This document shows positions 20,486-29,791 of a stretch of 64,000 bases of DNA, in pieces; positions within the stretch are counted from its first letter, which is position 1; each line of letters opens with the position of its first letter. The position numbers and the translations under genes were made by a program. The stretch covers positions 117,649-181,648 of the forward strand of contig NZ_JAJFES010000009.1 of the NCBI RefSeq assembly GCF_020708045.1. The letters are read 5' to 3'. The DNA is from Massilia sp. IC2-278 (GTDB lineage Bacteria; Pseudomonadota; Gammaproteobacteria; Burkholderiales; Burkholderiaceae_D). The notes below the pieces were generated by a model, which was not told the DNA's origin, ran no database searches, and was given only the letters and a program-made list of their open reading frames with translations.

Positions 20486-21265
20486 ATGCCTGCCCTACCA
20501 CTCACCCCAGCGCAGCTCGACGACGCTGCCCGCCTGAAGCAGCGCTTCGTCGAATGGCAGAAGCGCCAGAAGGACGCCGGCCAGCCTGCCTCGCAAGAGG
20601 CGGCCGGTGAACTGCTGGGCTTCAACCAGAGCGCGCTCAGCCAGTATCTGAACGGACGCATTCCCCTGAACGTCGGCGCCGCTACCCGGTTCGCCTCGGT
20701 CATGGGCTGCACTGTGGCGGACTTCAGCCCCCGTTTGCAGGAGCAGCTAAGCGATTACGTGTCGGCTGCCATGCCGGATGGCGTGGCGGCGAACGATGGC
20801 GTGCTGGCCAGGGCCAGGCGCGTGCTTCCCTGGGAAGACTCGGACACGGTCGGGGTCCGGCTGGTCACCCTGAAACTGCGCGCCGGCGTTACGCGTTTCG
20901 GCACCGAGCCTGTGGTCGAGGACAGCGGCAGCATCAGGATTCCACGCGCAGACATCGAGCGTGGCAAGCTCAATCCGGACAAGCTGATCGCGATCCAGGT
21001 GCGCGGCCAGAGCATGGAACCGCTGATGTTCGAGGATGACGTAATCGTGATCGATCCGACCGACAAGAAACTGGTCAATCGGGAGCTGTACGCATTGAAT
21101 TTCGATGGCGATTGCTGCGTGAAGCAGATGGTCAAGCGCAATGGTGAGTGGTATCTGCATTCGGTGAACCCGGATTTCGGACCGGTGAATGCGCGTAGCG
21201 GAGAGTTCAGCGTGATCGGGCGGGTGGTGTATCAGCCGGGGCGGTCGCTGAGGGGGCGGCTGTAA
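20486..21265 (+). CDS. S24-family CI/LexA-like repressor with helix-turn-helix
   Basis: This repressor has 259 residues from ATG 20486; in-frame starts at 20459 and 20432 lie inside the predicted promoter. The N-terminal HTH is about residues 20-75 (QEAAGELLGFNQSALSQYLNGR). The C-terminal S24 peptidase domain has the Ser nucleophile in VRGQSMEPLMFEDD near residue 175 and the general-base Lys in CCVKQMVKRNGEW near 212. Proteins of this family self-cleave when RecA is activated by DNA damage. It faces a holin gene across three operators, so it probably represses the holin and itself. Confidence 0.85.
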   Translation: MPALPLTPAQLDDAARLKQRFVEWQKRQKDAGQPASQEAAGELLGFNQSALSQYLNGRIPLNVGAATRFASVMGCTVADFSPRLQEQLSDYVSAAMPDGVAANDGVLARARRVLPWEDSDTVGVRLVTLKLRAGVTRFGTEPVVEDSGSIRIPRADIERGKLNPDKLIAIQVRGQSMEPLMFEDDVIVIDPTDKKLVNRELYALNFDGDCCVKQMVKRNGEWYLHSVNPDFGPVNARSGEFSVIGRVVYQPGRSLRGRL

Positions 21266-21311
21266 ATCGTGTTCGCCGCCAGGGTACGTCTATGGCACCA
21301 GTCCTGCCTCT

Positions 21312-21647
21312 CTACTTTCTGTTCACAATAACAGCAACCGAGATGCTCGCCAGCGCAATCATGACGGTCATGACCAGCGGTGCCAGCCTGAACTCTGGCG
21401 CTGGAGGCGACATCAGCAATGCCAAATACCACGGGGAGTAAATGTCAGGGAACATACTGCGCGCCGGTGTCACCAAAGGCGTGAAGATGGCCATCGTCCA
21501 CACAAACACGATGCCTGCAACTGTACCGGGCGCATGACTTTTCAGCAGGTGGCGCGTCAGGAGAAACACAAACAGCATGCCGATTGGCGCCGCGTAGAAT
21601 TGATAAAGCAGGAAGATCATCAACAACATAGTGGTGACAATTTCCAT
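21312..21647 (-). CDS. Small membrane protein of unknown function
   Basis: This 111-residue protein has three or four hydrophobic segments (about 2-24, 36-56, 68-80 and 88-108), with few charged residues. GGAG lies eight bases before ATG 21647, supporting a real gene. I do not recognise a family. Local base composition is less GC-rich than the neighbours, which fits acquired DNA next to the holin/repressor pair and a tRNA gene. Confidence 0.62.
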   Translation of the reverse strand: MEIVTTMLLMIFLLYQFYAAPIGMLFVFLLTRHLLKSHAPGTVAGIVFVWTMAIFTPLVTPARSMFPDIYSPWYLALLMSPPAPEFRLAPLVMTVMIALASISVAVIVNRK

Positions 21648-21774
21648 TGCTGTTCTCCGAAATACGCTTTGACGAACACAATAGTAAATACAGCGCCTGC
21701 AGAGGTCAAACTGCTGGGGCTAACATTCAGAAACGATAGAGTCGAACAAGATATAGCGAGGCTATGCCACAAAT

Positions 21775-21802
21775 AAAAAGGCCTCCATCGCTGGAGGCCT
21801 CA
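21775..21802 (-). terminator. Terminator after tRNA-Ser
   Basis: AGGCCTCCA-GCGA-TGGAGGCCT stem followed by T's on the minus strand, just after the tRNA 3' end. Confidence 0.85.
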
Positions 21803-21810
21803 TGAATCCT

Positions 21811-21901
21811 TGGCGGAGAGAGGGGGATTCGAACCCCCGATAGGCTATGAACCTATACACGCTTTCCAGGCGTGCGACTTAAACCACTCATCCATCTCTC
21901 C
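21811..21901 (-). tRNA. tRNA-Ser (anticodon GGA)
   Basis: This 91-nt tRNA has an encoded CCA end. Acceptor strands GGAGAGA and TCTCTCC pair, the anticodon loop reads CTGGAAA, and a long variable arm typical of type II tRNAs is present (TATAGGTTCATAGCCTAT region). It decodes UCC/UCU serine codons. A terminator follows directly. Confidence 0.96.
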
Positions 21902-22113
21902 TGATGGGTTCCGCGCATGCGTTCACGCGAAGCCGCCTATTATAACAAGGTTTCTCGGCTGTACAAGAGCATCTTGGCAAGCGTCGCGCCGCGAGCTGGC
22001 TCTGCCAGGTCCGCACCGCCAGCCGATCCCCGCGGCTGTCAACGTATTCCCTTCCCTGCCGTTGATGCAGGAGTGCCGTCTGCCGGCAGACGGCGACACA
22101 CCAGGAGAACACC

Positions 22114-22404
22114 ATGGAAATGAAGAACATTAACGCCGGCAAGCTGCGCGCCATCGGCTACGACGCCCGCGAGCGCACGCTGCGCGTGGAATTCGACGAC
22201 GGCAGCGCCATCGACTATGCCGCCGTCGGCACCGAAGTCTGGCGCAAGCTCTCCACCTCGGGCTCGCCCTGGAGCTATTACCGCGACAATATCGAAGAAG
22301 AATTCACGGGCCGCCGCGGCCGCGCCGCCGTGTCGACCGACAAGAAAACCCTCGACCGCGAGGCCCTGATGAAAGCCTTCGGCGGCGAGCCGGACGGCGC
22401 CTGA
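22114..22404 (+). CDS. KTSC domain protein
   Basis: This 96-residue protein has a strong AGGAG Shine-Dalgarno before ATG 22114. The KTSC-type core is visible: INAGKLRAIGYDARERTLRVEFDDGSAIDYAAVG, then SPWSYYRDNIEEEFTGRR. KTSC domains occur alone or fused to lysyl-tRNA synthetase-like proteins and phage proteins; their function is not established. It appears monocistronic and converges on acs. Confidence 0.8.
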   Translation: MEMKNINAGKLRAIGYDARERTLRVEFDDGSAIDYAAVGTEVWRKLSTSGSPWSYYRDNIEEEFTGRRGRAAVSTDKKTLDREALMKAFGGEPDGA

Positions 22405-22445
22405 GACAGCAAATAAGCAACAAATAAGACAGCACATGAAACAAC

Positions 22446-22469
22446 GCCGCCCTGTCGAAACAGGGCGGC
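22446..22469. terminator. Terminator between the KTSC gene and acs
   Basis: GCCGCCCTGT-CGAA-ACAGGGCGGC perfect 10-bp stem with a UUCG-type loop on the minus strand. It lies between two converging genes and probably serves acs. Confidence 0.7.
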
Positions 22470-22514
22470 GCCGGCACGCTTCGATTCAGGCGCCCCAGCC
22501 GGGCGCCCGTCACA

Positions 22515-24512
22515 TCAGGACGCTTCCTTCAACTGCTCCAGGATCGCCGGATTCTCCAGCGTCGACACGTCCTGGGTAATGGTCTCGCCCTTGGCCAGCA
22601 CGCGCAGCAGGCGGCGCATGATCTTGCCGGAGCGCGTCTTCGGCAGATTGTCGCCAAAGCGGATCTCCTTCGGCTTGGCGATCGGGCCGATCTCCTTGCC
22701 GACCCAGGTACGCAGCTCAGCCGCCAGCTTCTTCGCTTCCTCGCCCGTCGGCCGCGCCTGCTTCAGCACGACGAACGCGCAGATCGATTCGCCCGTGGTG
22801 TCGTCCGGCTTGCCAACCACGGCCGCCTCGGCCACGATCGGATTGGCCACCAGCGCCGATTCGATTTCCATCGTACCCATGCGGTGCCCGGACACGTTCA
22901 GCACGTCGTCGATACGTCCGGTAATCGTGAAGTAGGCCGTGTCCTTGTTGCGGATCGCGCCATCGCCGGCCAGGTAATACTTGCCGCCCAGTTCCTCAGG
23001 GAAGTAGCTGGTGCGGAAGCGGTCCGGGTTATTCCAGATGGTGCGGATCATCGACGGCCACGGACGTTTTACCACCAGAATACCGCCCTGCCCGTTCGCC
23101 ACATCCGCCCCCGATTCGTCGACGATCGCCGCCATGATGCCCGGCAGCGGCAGCGTGCACGAGCCCGGCACCATCGGCGTCGCGCCCGGCAGCGGCGTGA
23201 TCATGTGGCCGCCGGTTTCGGTCTGCCAGAAGGTGTCGACGATCGGGCAGCGTTCCCCACCCACATTCTTGTAGTACCACATCCAGGCTTCCGGATTGAT
23301 CGGCTCGCCCACGGAACCCAGCAGGCGCAGCGAGGACAGGTCGTAGTTCTTCGGGTGGACTTTTTCGTCCACATCCGAAGCTTTAATAAGCGAGCGGATC
23401 GCCGTCGGCGCGGTGTAGAAGATCGACACCTTGTGCTTGGCGATGGTTTCCCAGAAGCGCCCGGCGTTCGGGTAAGTCGGCACGCCTTCGAACACGACCT
23501 GCGTGCCGCCCACGGCCAGCGGGCCATAGGCGATGTAGCTGTGGCCGGTCACCCAGCCGATGTCGGCGGTGCACCAGAACACGTCCTGCGGCTTGATGTC
23601 GAACGACCATTTCATGGTCAGCGCGGCCCACAGCAGATAGCCGCCGGTCGAGTGCTGCACGCCTTTCGGGGTGCCGGTCGAGCCCGAGGTGTAGAGGATG
23701 AACAGCGGGTGCTCGGCATCCACCCATTCCGGTTCGCATTCGGCGGACTGGCCTTCGACCAGCTCGGACAGCGCCATGTCGCGCCCCTCGACCCAGGCGA
23801 TATTGCCGCCGGTGCGTTTGTAGACGATCACGTCTTTTACCGACTCGCAGCCGCCCAGCGCCAGCGCTTCGTCGACGATGGCTTTCAGGGGCAGTGCCTT
23901 GCCGCCGCGCTGCTGCTCGTCGGCGGTGATGATGGCCACGGCGCCGGCGTCGATGATGCGTTCCTGCAACGACTTGGCCGAGAAGCCGCCGAACACCACC
24001 GAGTGGGTAGCGCCGATGCGCGCGCAGGCCTGCATCGCGGCCACGCCTTCGATCGACATCGACATGTAGATGATGACGCGGTCGCCTTTCTTGATACCGC
24101 GGCTCTTCAGGCCGTTGGCGAACTTGCAGACGCGCTCGTGCAGCTCGCGGTAGGTGGCCCGGGTGACGCTGCCGTCGTCGGCCTCGAAGATGATGGCGGC
24201 CTTGTCGGCATTCCCGTTCGTCAGGTTGCGGTCGAGGCAGTTGTACGATGCGTTCAGCTGGCCATCCTTGAACCACTTGTAGAAAGGCGCATCCGATTCG
24301 TCGAGCGTGCTGGTGAAGTCCTGGTGCCAGTCGAGGTGCTCGCGCGCCAGGCGCGCCCAGAAGCCTTCGTAGTCGCTTTCGGCTTCCGCGCACAGTTTGT
24401 TGTAGGCGTCCATGCCCGAAATGGCGGCATTGGCGGCGAACCCGGCTGGCGGCGGAAACACGCGGTGTTCCTGCAAGCCATGGTTTTCCTGATTGGTCTC
24501 GTTCTCGGCCAT
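22515..24512 (-). CDS. acs: Acetyl-CoA synthetase (acetate-CoA ligase)
   Basis: This 665-residue enzyme makes acetyl-CoA from acetate, ATP and CoA through acetyl-AMP. Adenylate-forming motifs are clear: the P-loop-like [16 protein letters not shown] near residue 265, [19 protein letters not shown] near 415, [29 protein letters not shown] near 510, and the C-terminal [11 protein letters not shown], whose Lys is the known acetylation/inactivation site in Acs. ATG 24512 has GGAG at proper spacing; ATG 24524 would add four residues. It supports growth on acetate alongside the nearby fumarase. Confidence 0.97.
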   Translation of the reverse strand: MAENETNQENHGLQEHRVFPPPAGFAANAAISGMDAYNKLCAEAESDYEGFWARLAREHLDWHQDFTSTLDESDAPFYKWFKDGQLNASYNCLDRNLTNGNADKAAIIFEADDGSVTRATYRELHERVCKFANGLKSRGIKKGDRVIIYMSMSIEGVAAMQACARIGATHSVVFGGFSAKSLQERIIDAGAVAIITADEQQRGGKALPLKAIVDEALALGGCESVKDVIVYKRTGGNIAWVEGRDMALSELVEGQSAECEPEWVDAEHPLFILYTSGSTGTPKGVQHSTGGYLLWAALTMKWSFDIKPQDVFWCTADIGWVTGHSYIAYGPLAVGGTQVVFEGVPTYPNAGRFWETIAKHKVSIFYTAPTAIRSLIKASDVDEKVHPKNYDLSSLRLLGSVGEPINPEAWMWYYKNVGGERCPIVDTFWQTETGGHMITPLPGATPMVPGSCTLPLPGIMAAIVDESGADVANGQGGILVVKRPWPSMIRTIWNNPDRFRTSYFPEELGGKYYLAGDGAIRNKDTAYFTITGRIDDVLNVSGHRMGTMEIESALVANPIVAEAAVVGKPDDTTGESICAFVVLKQARPTGEEAKKLAAELRTWVGKEIGPIAKPKEIRFGDNLPKTRSGKIMRRLLRVLAKGETITQDVSTLENPAILEQLKEAS

Positions 24513-24702
24513 GCTAGTCTCCATGTAGTAGTTTTGCCAGACACCATAGGCGCGCTCGCTTACTGAACGCTTACGAGCCGCGCCATCCCTTATGCGTGTG
24601 ATTCTACCAACCATCGGGCAAACCGATGCGGTCTGCTGCAACGCGGCAGGAGAGGTGTAAAATGATGGGCTGAATGTTGACGGAACCCTGGAGCCGTACC
24701 CG

Positions 24703-25314
24703 ATGTCGCAAAACCCACCTCCCCTCGAACAACGCAAGCTCACTCCCCTCAATAACCTGATTTTCGCCAGCCGCTGGCTGCAGTTGCCGCTCTACCTGGG
24801 CCTGATCCTGGCGCAGTGCGTCTACGTGTTCCATTTCTGGGTCGAGCTGAAGGACCTGATCGGCGCCGCCTTCGGCAACGTCGAATCGCTGAACCACATC
24901 CTCGACGTCGTTACTGTGCCGGGCTCGGTACGTCCGAACAAGCTGACCGAAACCACCATCATGCTGGTGGTGCTGGGCCTGATCGACGTGGTCATGATCT
25001 CGAACCTGTTGATCATGGTGATCGTCGGCGGCTACGAAACCTTTGTCTCGCGCATGCACCTCGAAGGCCACCCGGACCAGCCGGAATGGCTGTCGCACGT
25101 GAACGCCTCGGTGCTGAAGACCAAGCTGGCGATGGCCATCATCGGCATCTCCTCGATCCACCTGCTGAAGACCTTCATCAATGCGGGCGCCTACGACCCC
25201 AAGGTACTGATTGCCCAGACCACGATCCATTGCGCCTTCCTGGTCTCGGCCCTGGCCATTTCCTGGACCGACCGCATCACCACCACCACGCACCACCAGC
25301 CAAAGCACCACTAA
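24703..25314 (+). CDS. UPF0114 (YqhA-like) membrane protein
   Basis: This 203-residue inner-membrane protein has segments at about 25-48, 82-105, 138-160 and 168-190. Characteristic UPF0114/TIGR00645 stretches are [14 protein letters not shown] near the N-terminus, [26 protein letters not shown] in the middle and [19 protein letters not shown] later. Function is unknown. The stop is 18 bases before the fumarase start, so the two are probably cotranscribed. Confidence 0.88.
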   Translation: MSQNPPPLEQRKLTPLNNLIFASRWLQLPLYLGLILAQCVYVFHFWVELKDLIGAAFGNVESLNHILDVVTVPGSVRPNKLTETTIMLVVLGLIDVVMISNLLIMVIVGGYETFVSRMHLEGHPDQPEWLSHVNASVLKTKLAMAIIGISSIHLLKTFINAGAYDPKVLIAQTTIHCAFLVSALAISWTDRITTTTHHQPKHH

Positions 25315-25332
25315 CATCACAAGAGAATTGTC

Positions 25333-26868
25333 ATGACAGTCATCAAACAGGAAGACCTGATCGAATCGGTCGCCGCTGCGCTCCAGTACATCAGCTATTA
25401 CCACCCGGCTGACTACATCCAGCACCTGGCGCGCGCCTATGAAGCCGAGCAAAGCCCGGCAGCGAAAGACGCGATCGCGCAGATCCTGACCAACTCGCGC
25501 ATGTGCGCCGAAGGCAAGCGTCCGATCTGCCAGGACACCGGCATCGTCAACGTCTTCCTGAAGGTCGGCATGAACGTGCGCTTCGAAGGCTTCGGCAGCG
25601 GCTCGATCACCGACGCCGTCAACGAAGGCGTGCGCCGCGCGTACAACTTCCCTGACAACAAGCTGCGCGCCTCGATCGTCGCCGACCCGCACTTCGAGCG
25701 CAAGAACACCAAGGACAACACCCCGGCCGTGGTCCACATGGAGCTGGTCCCGGGCGACACGGTCGACGTGAAGGTCGCGGCCAAGGGCGGCGGCTCGGAA
25801 AACAAGACCAAGTTCGTGATGCTGAACCCGTCCGACTCGCTGGTCGACTGGGTCCTGAAGACGGTGCCGCTGATGGGCGCCGGCTGGTGCCCGCCGGGCA
25901 TGCTCGGCATCGGTATCGGCGGCTCGGCCGAAAAGGCCATGCTGATGGCGAAAGAGTCGCTGATGGAAGACATCGACATGTACGAGCTCAAGCAGCGCGG
26001 CCCGCAAAACAAGCTGGAAGAACTGCGTATCGAACTGTGCGACAAGATCAACGCGCTCGGCATCGGCGCCCAGGGCCTGGGCGGCCTGACCACCGTGCTC
26101 GACGTGAAGATCAGCATGTACCCGACCCACGCGGCTTCCAAGCCGGTGGCGATGATCCCGAACTGCGCCGCTACCCGCCACGCCCACTTCGTGCTCGACG
26201 GCTCCGGTCCTTCGTACATCGAACCGCCTGCGCTGTCGACCTGGCCTGAAGTGCACTGGACCCCGGACACCCAGAAATCGAAGCGCGTCGACCTCGACAC
26301 GCTGACCAAGGAAGAAGTCGCGTCCTGGCAGCCGGGCCAGACCCTGCTCCTGAACGGCAAGATGCTGACCGGCCGCGATGCCGCTCACAAGCGCATCCAG
26401 GACATGCTGGCCAAGGGCGAGCAGCTGCCGGTGGACTTCACCAACCGCGTGATCTACTACGTCGGTCCGGTCGATCCGGTGGGCGATGAAGTCGTCGGCC
26501 CGGCAGGCCCGACCACCGCGACCCGCATGGACAAGTTCACCGACATGATGCTGGAGAAGACCGGCCTGATCTCGATGATCGGCAAGGCCGAGCGCGGCCC
26601 AATCGCGATCGAGTCGATCCAGAAGCACAAGTCGGCCTACCTGATGGCGGTCGGCGGCTCGGCCTACCTGGTCTCGAAGGCCATTAAGTCGGCCAAGGTC
26701 ATCGGCTTCGAAGACCTGGGCATGGAAGCGATCTACGAGTTCGAGGTGCAGGACATGCCGGTGACGGTGGCCGTCGATTCGACCGGCACCTCGGTGCACA
26801 ACACCGGTCCGAAGGAATGGGCAGCGAAGATTGAATCGCTGAAGAACATCCCTGTCACGGTAGCGTAA
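25333..26868 (+). CDS. Fumarate hydratase, class I (iron-sulfur type)
   Basis: This 511-residue enzyme interconverts fumarate and malate in the TCA cycle. It has the two-part class I layout: an N-terminal alpha-like domain with the [4Fe-4S] ligand region (CAEGKRPICQDTG near residue 60, PNCAATRH near 280) and a C-terminal beta-like domain (VGPVDPVGDEVVGPAGPTTATRMDKFTD, KAERGP, GGSAYLVSKAI). The length and single-chain organisation match FumA/FumB-type enzymes and not the class II FumC. AAGAG precedes the ATG. It is probably an operon with the UPF0114 gene. Confidence 0.95.
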   Translation: MTVIKQEDLIESVAAALQYISYYHPADYIQHLARAYEAEQSPAAKDAIAQILTNSRMCAEGKRPICQDTGIVNVFLKVGMNVRFEGFGSGSITDAVNEGVRRAYNFPDNKLRASIVADPHFERKNTKDNTPAVVHMELVPGDTVDVKVAAKGGGSENKTKFVMLNPSDSLVDWVLKTVPLMGAGWCPPGMLGIGIGGSAEKAMLMAKESLMEDIDMYELKQRGPQNKLEELRIELCDKINALGIGAQGLGGLTTVLDVKISMYPTHAASKPVAMIPNCAATRHAHFVLDGSGPSYIEPPALSTWPEVHWTPDTQKSKRVDLDTLTKEEVASWQPGQTLLLNGKMLTGRDAAHKRIQDMLAKGEQLPVDFTNRVIYYVGPVDPVGDEVVGPAGPTTATRMDKFTDMMLEKTGLISMIGKAERGPIAIESIQKHKSAYLMAVGGSAYLVSKAIKSAKVIGFEDLGMEAIYEFEVQDMPVTVAVDSTGTSVHNTGPKEWAAKIESLKNIPVTVA

Positions 26869-26870
26869 GA

Positions 26871-26924
26871 CGCAGGGTGGACGGCCATGGCGTCCACGCG
26901 TTCAACTGCCGTTCGCGTGGACAC
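26871..26924. repeat. Short palindromic repeat related to the GGGTGGGCAC family
   Basis: AGGGTGGACGGCCATGGCG (26874-26892) begins a hairpin with CGTCCACGCG (26891-26900), and an inverted partner TTCGCGTGGAC follows (26912-26922). It resembles a degenerate or sister form of the elements at 4479 and 17556 and lies between fumarase and murI. Confidence 0.5.
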
Positions 26925-26945
26925 ATCGCCTCCCGGTCACAACCG

Positions 26946-27812
26946 ATGACAACACCCCTCTTCTCCCCCACCGCTCCCGTCGGCATCTTCGATTCCGGCG
27001 TGGGCGGCCTCTCGGTCCTGCGCCACATCCGCGCGCAGCTGCCGCACGAACACCTGCTGTATTTCGCCGACTCCGGCTTCGCCCCTTACGGCGGCAAGCC
27101 CGAATCCGTGGTCGCCGAGCGTGTGCTAGCGGTTGGCAGCTTCCTCGTCGAGCAAGGCGTGAAAGCCGTCGTCGTCGCCTGCAACACTGCCACCGTAGCG
27201 GCAATCGCGCGCCTGCGCGAGCGCTTCCCCGAACTGATCATCGTCGGTGTCGAGCCGGGCCTGAAACCGGCGGCGGCAGCCACGCGCAGCGGCACCGTCG
27301 GCGTGATCGCCACCGAGCGCACGCTCGCCGGCGCCAAGTTCCTGCAGCTGCGCGACCAGGTCAGCGCAGCCACCGGCGCTCGCTTCCTGCTCCAGCCCTG
27401 CCCCGGCTTGGTCGACCAGATCGAGCTGGGCGAACTCGACTCCGACGTCACCGACGCGCTGCTGGCGCGCTTCGTTGTGCCGCTGCTGGACGCCGGCGCC
27501 GATACCCTGGTGCTGGGCTGCACCCATTACCCGCTGGTGCAGGCCTCGATCGAGAAAGTCATTGCGCGCAGCACCGAGCGCGCCGTGACGCTGGTCGATA
27601 CCGGCGACGCGGTGGCGCGGCACCTGGCGCGCCTGCTGGCGGCTGCCGGACTGGCGAATACCGTGGCGGGACCTGCACGCCTGGACGGCTACACCAGCGC
27701 CAGCTCGACCGCCCTGTCGGCGGCATTCGCCAGCCTGCTTGGCATCGATCCGCCGGTGCACGAGGTCGCGGCGAGCCCGTCCGGAACAATGTTGATTGGA
27801 CCTAACAATTAG
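26946..27812 (+). CDS. murI: Glutamate racemase
   Basis: This 288-residue enzyme converts L- to D-glutamate for peptidoglycan. The family core is intact: VGIFDSGVGGLSVL at the N-terminus, YFADSGFAPYGGKP, the first catalytic Cys in VVACNTATVAA near residue 83, and the second in LVLGCTHYPLV near 195. ATG 26946 gives the expected length; an earlier in-frame start lies inside the repeat and is rejected. A short gap to tRNA-His follows. Confidence 0.95.
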   Translation: MTTPLFSPTAPVGIFDSGVGGLSVLRHIRAQLPHEHLLYFADSGFAPYGGKPESVVAERVLAVGSFLVEQGVKAVVVACNTATVAAIARLRERFPELIIVGVEPGLKPAAAATRSGTVGVIATERTLAGAKFLQLRDQVSAATGARFLLQPCPGLVDQIELGELDSDVTDALLARFVVPLLDAGADTLVLGCTHYPLVQASIEKVIARSTERAVTLVDTGDAVARHLARLLAAAGLANTVAGPARLDGYTSASSTALSAAFASLLGIDPPVHEVAASPSGTMLIGPNN

Positions 27813-27886
27813 ATTTGCCAGTTTGCTTCGGAGTTTGTATAATCTTGTTCTGTCTTCGCAGCACTGAAGACAAAAAGCAAGACAAT

Positions 27887-27963
27887 GGTGGCTGTAGCTC
27901 AGTTGGTAGAGTCCAGGATTGTGATTCCTGTTGTCGTGGGTTCGAGTCCCATCAGCCACCCCA
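27887..27963 (+). tRNA. tRNA-His (anticodon GTG)
   Basis: The acceptor arms GTGGCTG and CAGCCAC pair and the extra 5' G(-1) of histidine tRNAs is at 27887. The anticodon loop is TTGTGAT, and CCA is encoded (27961-27963). Confidence 0.96.
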
Positions 27964-27981
27964 AGAATTCGCAGTAAGAGA

Positions 27982-28017
27982 AAGGGTTACAACGCTCCGG
28001 CTTGTAACCCTTTTTTT
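27982..28017 (+). terminator. Terminator after tRNA-His
   Basis: AAGGGTTACAA and TTGTAACCCTT form a perfect 11-bp stem with a 9-base loop, followed by seven T's. Confidence 0.92.
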
Positions 28018-28097
28018 ATTGCTGAACTCAGGAAGCGAAGGCAAGCCGGAAGACATCGCGTCTCCGGCCTATCTTGCCGTATCAGCCCATCAGGGAA

Positions 28098-28553
28098 TCA
28101 GCCCCTCAGGGGAATGCCACCCAGGGCCGCCAGTTTCGGCTGGTAGGAAACAGTCTGCAGGATGAACGGCGCCATGGTGAAGAAAATCACCGCAAGTGCG
28201 ATCACGACCGGGATGATGAAATTGCCCGCCGCGCCGCCGACCACGATCGCAAAGCCCAGTATCAACAGGCTCACCAGCACCGACATCAGGAACAGGCCGA
28301 CGCTACGCTTCCAGTAATACACCTGGCCATCCTGGAGCTTCACCGCAACCAGCATGTTCTTGTTCAGGAACAGCGTCACTTCATGCCCCAGGCCCTTCTG
28401 GATGAAATCGTCCAGGCTCTGCGCCGTGACGATCTTTTGCAGGATCGTATTGCCGATCTGGATCGTGTTGTACTTCACGAAGGACGAACCGACGTTCCCA
28501 CGCGTGACCGAGCCCGAACCGAGCATCTTCAATTGACCAGTTACTTCTTTCAT
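28098..28553 (-). CDS. Two-helix membrane protein of unknown function
   Basis: This 151-residue protein starts at ATG 28553 with AAGGA upstream. A soluble N-terminal part of about 85 residues (TGQLKMLGSGSVTRGNVGSSF.., FIQKGLGHEVTLFLN, LQDGQVYYWKRS) precedes two hydrophobic segments (about 88-110 and 112-135). The C-terminus is short. I do not recognise a family. It is read away from tRNA-His and appears to be a single-gene unit. Confidence 0.72.
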   Translation of the reverse strand: MKEVTGQLKMLGSGSVTRGNVGSSFVKYNTIQIGNTILQKIVTAQSLDDFIQKGLGHEVTLFLNKNMLVAVKLQDGQVYYWKRSVGLFLMSVLVSLLILGFAIVVGGAAGNFIIPVVIALAVIFFTMAPFILQTVSYQPKLAALGGIPLRG

Positions 28554-28674
28554 CGAACATCCTTTATTGTTGGTAGTGGATTTCCCAAAACCAATTCTAT
28601 CGGCGTTCACCGGTATCGTGTTAAAAAAGAGAACAGTCTGGACTGATGCAAGCTCCGCGCATGCAGCAGGCATG

Positions 28675-28703
28675 AAAAAAGGCCACCTCGCGGTGGCCTT
28701 TTT
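28675..28703 (-). terminator. Terminator of the YXWGXW gene
   Basis: AAAGGCCACC-GCGA-GGTGGCCTTT-type stem with a T-run on the minus strand, 36 bases after the stop. Confidence 0.88.
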
Positions 28704-28738
28704 CGATCAGGTTGGCCGGCTTGCCGGCCTGACCGCGA

Positions 28739-29143
28739 TCAGTAACGATTCGGATTGTTTGGACGCGCATCTGCACGGTTTGGCACGCCATCGCCGTCGC
28801 GGTCATGGCGCGGGGCCACGCGGTCGCCGTGCTGCCAACCGCCACGCTCCAGGTACCAGCCATTCCGGTCGCGGCGCCATTCAGCGCGCTGGTAGACATA
28901 ACCCGGACGCACTTTCTCGTAGTGGCCTTTCACCCAGGTGTAACGGTTGCCCGACCAGTTCCAGTAACCCGGCACCCATTCGAAACCGCGGCGTGCGGCC
29001 GGCACAGCTTCGCGGCGCGGCGCAGGCGGCGCCTTCTTCACGATGATGACCTCGGTACGGCCATGTGGCTGGTAGGCTTGTGCCGGGCTGAGGGCTGCGG
29101 TGCTGATCAGGACGGCTGCTGCGGTCAAGAGGATTCGTTTCAT
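28739..29143 (-). CDS. Exported YXWGXW-repeat protein
   Basis: This 134-residue protein has a signal peptide ([23 protein letters not shown]). It carries YXWGXW-type aromatic repeats: [24 protein letters not shown] and a degenerate [20 protein letters not shown]. Family members are small periplasmic or surface proteins of unknown role. The C-terminal tail ([20 protein letters not shown]) resembles a thrombospondin type-3 calcium-binding repeat, suggesting Ca2+ binding. AAGGAG precedes the ATG. Confidence 0.82.
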   Translation of the reverse strand: MKRILLTAAAVLISTAALSPAQAYQPHGRTEVIIVKKAPPAPRREAVPAARRGFEWVPGYWNWSGNRYTWVKGHYEKVRPGYVYQRAEWRRDRNGWYLERGGWQHGDRVAPRHDRDGDGVPNRADARPNNPNRY

Positions 29144-29310
29144 GGTAGTGCTCCTTTTGTTTCGGTGTGAGATCACTATAGCCAAAGCTTCCTGCGCACA
29201 GTAGCACTGATGCAAGTGCTTACAATCGAAACAATTCCAGCAGGGAACGTAACAGCGGCGTAACGGCAGCCGTGCCATGTGTAACAAACGCGCCCTATTT
29301 CCATGACCGG

Positions 29311-29341
29311 AAAATAAAACAGCCGGCATCAGCCGGCTGTT
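29311..29341 (-). terminator. Terminator of the TonB-like gene
   Basis: ACAGCCGGC-TGAT-GCCGGCTGT stem followed by TTTATTTT on the minus strand. Confidence 0.88.
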
Positions 29342-29367
29342 CGCATTACCCATCCTGAACGGACAGA

Positions 29368-29712
29368 TTAGTCCAGCTTCCAGGCGTAGTCGACCTTGGT
29401 GGTGGTCTGGGCTGGCGAGCCGTCCTTGGTGCCCGGCTTGAACTTGCAAGCCGACAGGCCTTTCTGGGCTGCCTTGTCCAGGCCTTTGAAACCGCTCGAT
29501 TTTTCCAGCTTCGAATCGACGACGCTGCCGTCGGCGCCGACCACGAAGCTCAGCGAGGTCACGCCCTGCTCTTCGTTCATCAGCGAGGCTTTCGGGTACT
29601 CGACCTTGCACTTGGACGGGTCGAAGGAAGCAGGCACTTCAGCGGCGAAGGCCGAGCCGGCGATCGAAGCGAAAACGAGGGTGGCAATGGCGCTCAGGTA
29701 AGGCTTTTTCAT
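29368..29712 (-). CDS. Secreted stand-alone TonB C-terminal domain protein
   Basis: This 114-residue protein has a cleavable signal peptide (..[12 protein letters not shown]) and only the periplasmic TonB C-terminal fold. That fold has [40 protein letters not shown] strands and ends at KVDYAWKLD. It lacks the N-terminal anchor and Pro-rich spacer of true TonB, so it cannot by itself couple to ExbBD. It may bind receptors or peptidoglycan. Two cysteines (CKVEYP and ACKFKP) could form a disulfide. Confidence 0.75.
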   Translation of the reverse strand: MKKPYLSAIATLVFASIAGSAFAAEVPASFDPSKCKVEYPKASLMNEEQGVTSLSFVVGADGSVVDSKLEKSSGFKGLDKAAQKGLSACKFKPGTKDGSPAQTTTKVDYAWKLD

Positions 29713-29791
29713 AATTAGTATTCCCAAAAAGTGAGTTAATGTGCCGCTGACTGCTTGCGGTCTTTCAGTGTGCCCGGCAACTTCGCCGTAA

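Noticed and set aside
21811..21901. tRNA-Ser as attachment site of the holin/repressor segment
   Set aside because: No integrase or duplicated tRNA end was seen in the 2-kb segment.
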